DNA from: an uncultured Nocardioides sp.
Lineage (GTDB): Bacteria; Actinomycetota; Actinomycetes; Propionibacteriales; Nocardioidaceae
Reading direction: 5' to 3'
DNA length: 64,000 nucleotides
NCBI RefSeq assembly: GCF_947489365.1
Contig: NZ_CANLDB010000001.1
Span: 496,001-560,000 of the forward strand
Shown here piece by piece: positions 61,886 to 64,000 of the stretch; within the stretch, counting starts at the first letter, position 1; the number at the start of each line of letters is the position of its first letter. The position numbers and the translations under genes were made by a program. The notes under the pieces were generated by a model. The model saw nothing but the letters and a program-made list of their open reading frames with translations. It was not told where the DNA came from and made no database searches.

Positions 61886-64000
61886 ATGACGTCTCCCGGC
61901 ATCGACACCGACACCCTCCCCGGTCTCGAGTACGACGGGCCCCGCCGCGAGCCCGGGTCGCGCACCGCCCAGCGGTCCGGGCCCAGCCGCGAGGCCCTGC
62001 TCGAGGGCCTGAACGGCCCCCAGCGCGAGGCGGTCCAGCACGCCGGGACGCCGCTGCTCGTGGTGGCCGGCGCGGGGTCGGGGAAGACCCGGGTCCTGAC
62101 CCGACGGATCGCCTGGCTGATCTCCGAGCGCGGCGCCCACCCCGGCTCGATCCTGGCCATCACCTTTACCAACAAGGCCGCCGCCGAGATGAAGGAACGT
62201 GTCAGCGAGCTCGTCGGCAACCGGGCGCGGATCATGTGGGTCTCGACGTTCCACTCCGCGTGCGTCCGGATCCTCCGCAAGGAGATCCACGTCCTCGGCT
62301 TCAAGTCGAACTTCTCGATCTACGACGCCGCCGACTCCCGGCGGCTGATGCAGCTGGTGTGCCAGGACCTCGAGCTCGACGTGAAGCGCTACCCGCCGCG
62401 CGCCGTCCTCAACTGGGTCTCGGACGCCAAGAACGAGCTCAAGGACCCCGACGACGCCGCGAAGGCGGCCGAGAACGCCCTGGAGGAGACGTACGCGAAG
62501 GCGTACGCGGTCTACCAGCGGCGGCTGCGCGACGCCCACGCGCTCGACTTCGACGACCTGATCATGACGACGGTGCGGCTGCTGTCGGCGTACCCCGAGG
62601 TCCGCGAGGTCTACCGCCGCCGGTTCCGCCACGTGCTGGTCGACGAGTACCAGGACACCAACCACGCCCAGTACGCCCTCATCGGCCAGCTGTGCGCGCC
62701 CAACCCCGAGACCGGCGGGGACGACGACGTCGACGCGCGCGTGCCCCCGAGCGAGCTGATGGTGGTCGGCGACGCCGACCAATCGATCTACGCCTTCCGC
62801 GGCGCCGACATCCGCAACATCAACGACTTCGAGTCCGACTTCCCCGACGCCGAGACCGTCCTGCTGGAGCAGAACTACCGCTCGACCCAGACCATCCTGG
62901 AGGCCGCGAACGCCGTCATCGGCCGCAACCGCGACCGACGCGAGAAGCGGCTGTGGTCGGACTCCGGTCAGGGCGAGAGGATCGTCGGCTACGTCGGGGA
63001 CGACGAGCGCGACGAGGCCCGCTTCGTCTCCGAGGAGATCGACCGGCTCACCGACGCCGGCGACGTGCGCGCCGCCGACGTCGCGGTGTTCTACCGCACC
63101 AACGCCCAGTCCCGGGTGATGGAGGAGGTGTTCATCCGCACCGGGCAGCCGTACAAGGTCGTCGGCGGGGTGCGATTCTACGAGCGCCGCGAGGTGCGTG
63201 ACTCCCTGGCCTACCTGCGGATGCTGGTCAACGCGGCCGACGAGATCTCCCTGCGGCGCATCCTCAACGTCCCCAAGCGCGGCATCGGTGACCGCGCGGA
63301 GGCCTGCGTCCAGGCGTTCGCGGAGCGGGAGCGGATCACCTTCTTCGAGGCGCTGCAGCGCGCGGAGGAGGCCCCCGGGGTCGCGACCCGGTCGCTCAAG
63401 GCGATCCAGGGCTTCGTGACGATGGTCGAGGAGCTGCAGGCGATGGTCGAGGCGGGGGAGCGGGCGGACGTCGTCCTGGAGACCGTCCTCGCCCGGTCGG
63501 GCTACCTCGAGGAGCTCGAGGAGTCCGAGGACCCGCAGGACCACACCCGGGTGGAGAATCTCGCCGAGCTCGTCGCCGTGGCGCGGGAGTTCGCCGAGGA
63601 CCCGGTCGCCGGCCCCTCGGCCGACCCGGCCGACGTGGAGGCGGGGGACGTCGCCCCGACCCTCGCGGACTTCCTCGAGCGGGTCGCGCTCGTCGCCGAC
63701 ACCGACCAGATCCCCGACACCCCGGACGCCGAGGACGGCGAGGACCCGGGCGTCGTGACCCTGATGACGCTGCACACGGCGAAGGGGCTGGAGTTCCCCG
63801 TCGTGTTCCTCACCGGCATGGAGGACGGGATCTTCCCCCACATGCGCGCGCTGGGCGGTGACCGTAAGGAGCTCGAGGAGGAGCGCCGGCTGGCGTACGT
63901 CGGGGTCACCCGCGCCCGCCAGCGGCTCTACGTCTCCCGCGCCGTCGTCCGCTCCGCCTGGGGCGCCCCGGCCCACAACCCGGCGTCGCGGTTCCTGGAC
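61886..64000 (+). CDS. pcrA: ATP-dependent DNA helicase PcrA/UvrD, 3' end outside the window
   Basis: The first 705 residues are present and the frame is open at the window edge. Superfamily 1 helicase of DNA repair and plasmid/rolling-circle replication. Walker A AGAGSGKTR (61-69), ITFTNKAAAEMKERV, Walker B VLVDEYQDTNHAQ (about 251-263), GDADQSIYAFRGA (about 293-305), QNYRST, and late motifs VTLMTLHTAKGLEFPVVFLTGMEDGIFPH and EEERRLAYVGVTRARQ. A 40-residue N-terminal extension precedes the helicase core. The usual C-terminal 60-100 residues (RNA polymerase-binding tail) are not visible. Confidence 0.96.
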   Translation, partial: MTSPGIDTDTLPGLEYDGPRREPGSRTAQRSGPSREALLEGLNGPQREAVQHAGTPLLVVAGAGSGKTRVLTRRIAWLISERGAHPGSILAITFTNKAAAEMKERVSELVGNRARIMWVSTFHSACVRILRKEIHVLGFKSNFSIYDAADSRRLMQLVCQDLELDVKRYPPRAVLNWVSDAKNELKDPDDAAKAAENALEETYAKAYAVYQRRLRDAHALDFDDLIMTTVRLLSAYPEVREVYRRRFRHVLVDEYQDTNHAQYALIGQLCAPNPETGGDDDVDARVPPSELMVVGDADQSIYAFRGADIRNINDFESDFPDAETVLLEQNYRSTQTILEAANAVIGRNRDRREKRLWSDSGQGERIVGYVGDDERDEARFVSEEIDRLTDAGDVRAADVAVFYRTNAQSRVMEEVFIRTGQPYKVVGGVRFYERREVRDSLAYLRMLVNAADEISLRRILNVPKRGIGDRAEACVQAFAERERITFFEALQRAEEAPGVATRSLKAIQGFVTMVEELQAMVEAGERADVVLETVLARSGYLEELEESEDPQDHTRVENLAELVAVAREFAEDPVAGPSADPADVEAGDVAPTLADFLERVALVADTDQIPDTPDAEDGEDPGVVTLMTLHTAKGLEFPVVFLTGMEDGIFPHMRALGGDRKELEEERRLAYVGVTRARQRLYVSRAVVRSAWGAPAHNPASRFLD

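Overview
The window is a high-GC actinobacterial chromosome segment. The evidence is very high third-position GC, many GTG starts, a mycothiol-dependent formaldehyde dehydrogenase, an F420-type luciferase-like oxidoreductase, GroEL with a His-rich tail behind two CIRCE operators, and a guaB / guaB3 / choD / guaA gene set like that of mycobacteria. The overall style suggests a Nocardioides-like member of the Propionibacteriales; the genus is inference. I see no rRNA, tRNA, CRISPR array, prophage or insertion sequence.

Layout. 0-4.7 kb: alpha/beta hydrolase and the t6A-tRNA genes tsaE, tsaB, rimI and tsaD, with an opposed GNAT gene between rimI and tsaD. 4.9-6.6 kb: formaldehyde detoxification pair (mscR and an MBL-fold hydrolase). 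6.7-9.0 kb: a stand-alone B12-binding photosensor-like protein and a methyltransferase. 9.0-11.2 kb: groES-groEL. 11.6-15.3 kb: three membrane genes and an ACT-GNAT protein. 15.3-18.4 kb: guaB and guaB3. 19.0-21.7 kb: APC permease, universal stress protein, nitrilase-family hydrolase. 22.5-31.0 kb: complete xylose module (xylB-xylA-ROK regulator; ROK regulator-xylH-xylG-xylF). 31.3-36.5 kb: aldehyde dehydrogenase, choD, guaA. 36.5-40.3 kb: small hypothetical, orphan sugar-binding lipoprotein, acyl-CoA dehydrogenase, AbiEi-like protein. 40.4-46.4 kb: a four-gene minus-strand sulfur module (secreted SBP56/methanethiol-oxidase-like protein, membrane-anchored metal-binding-like protein, YeeE transporter, persulfide dioxygenase-rhodanese). 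46.6-50.5 kb: LLM oxidoreductase, acyltransferase, hypothetical. 50.8-53.8 kb: YbaK and two glycerophosphodiesterases. 53.9-60.5 kb: PspC, then choline-to-betaine genes (betB, betA, betT). 60.5-64 kb: TetR with a divergent quinone-reductase-like gene, and pcrA running off the end.

Two kinds of non-coding structure stand out. First, several gene junctions, especially convergent ones, carry large palindromic repeats. Two of them (21.7-21.95 kb and 50.46-50.79 kb) are inverted tandem arrays with the same 32-bp period and a related GAGTCGGC core. Others (18.45-18.88, 57.97-58.35 and 11.33-11.63 kb) are palindromic elements of about 100 bp with terminal inverted repeats and an internal hairpin. 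Second, a -10-like hexamer (mostly TANNNT) lies 6-9 nt upstream of the start codon of about a dozen genes, which predicts leaderless mRNAs and was used here to choose starts.

The most unusual gene set is the sulfur module at 40.4-46.4 kb. It could link methanethiol oxidation (H2S and formaldehyde) to persulfide oxidation, with the mycothiol formaldehyde dehydrogenase at 4.9 kb as a possible formaldehyde sink.
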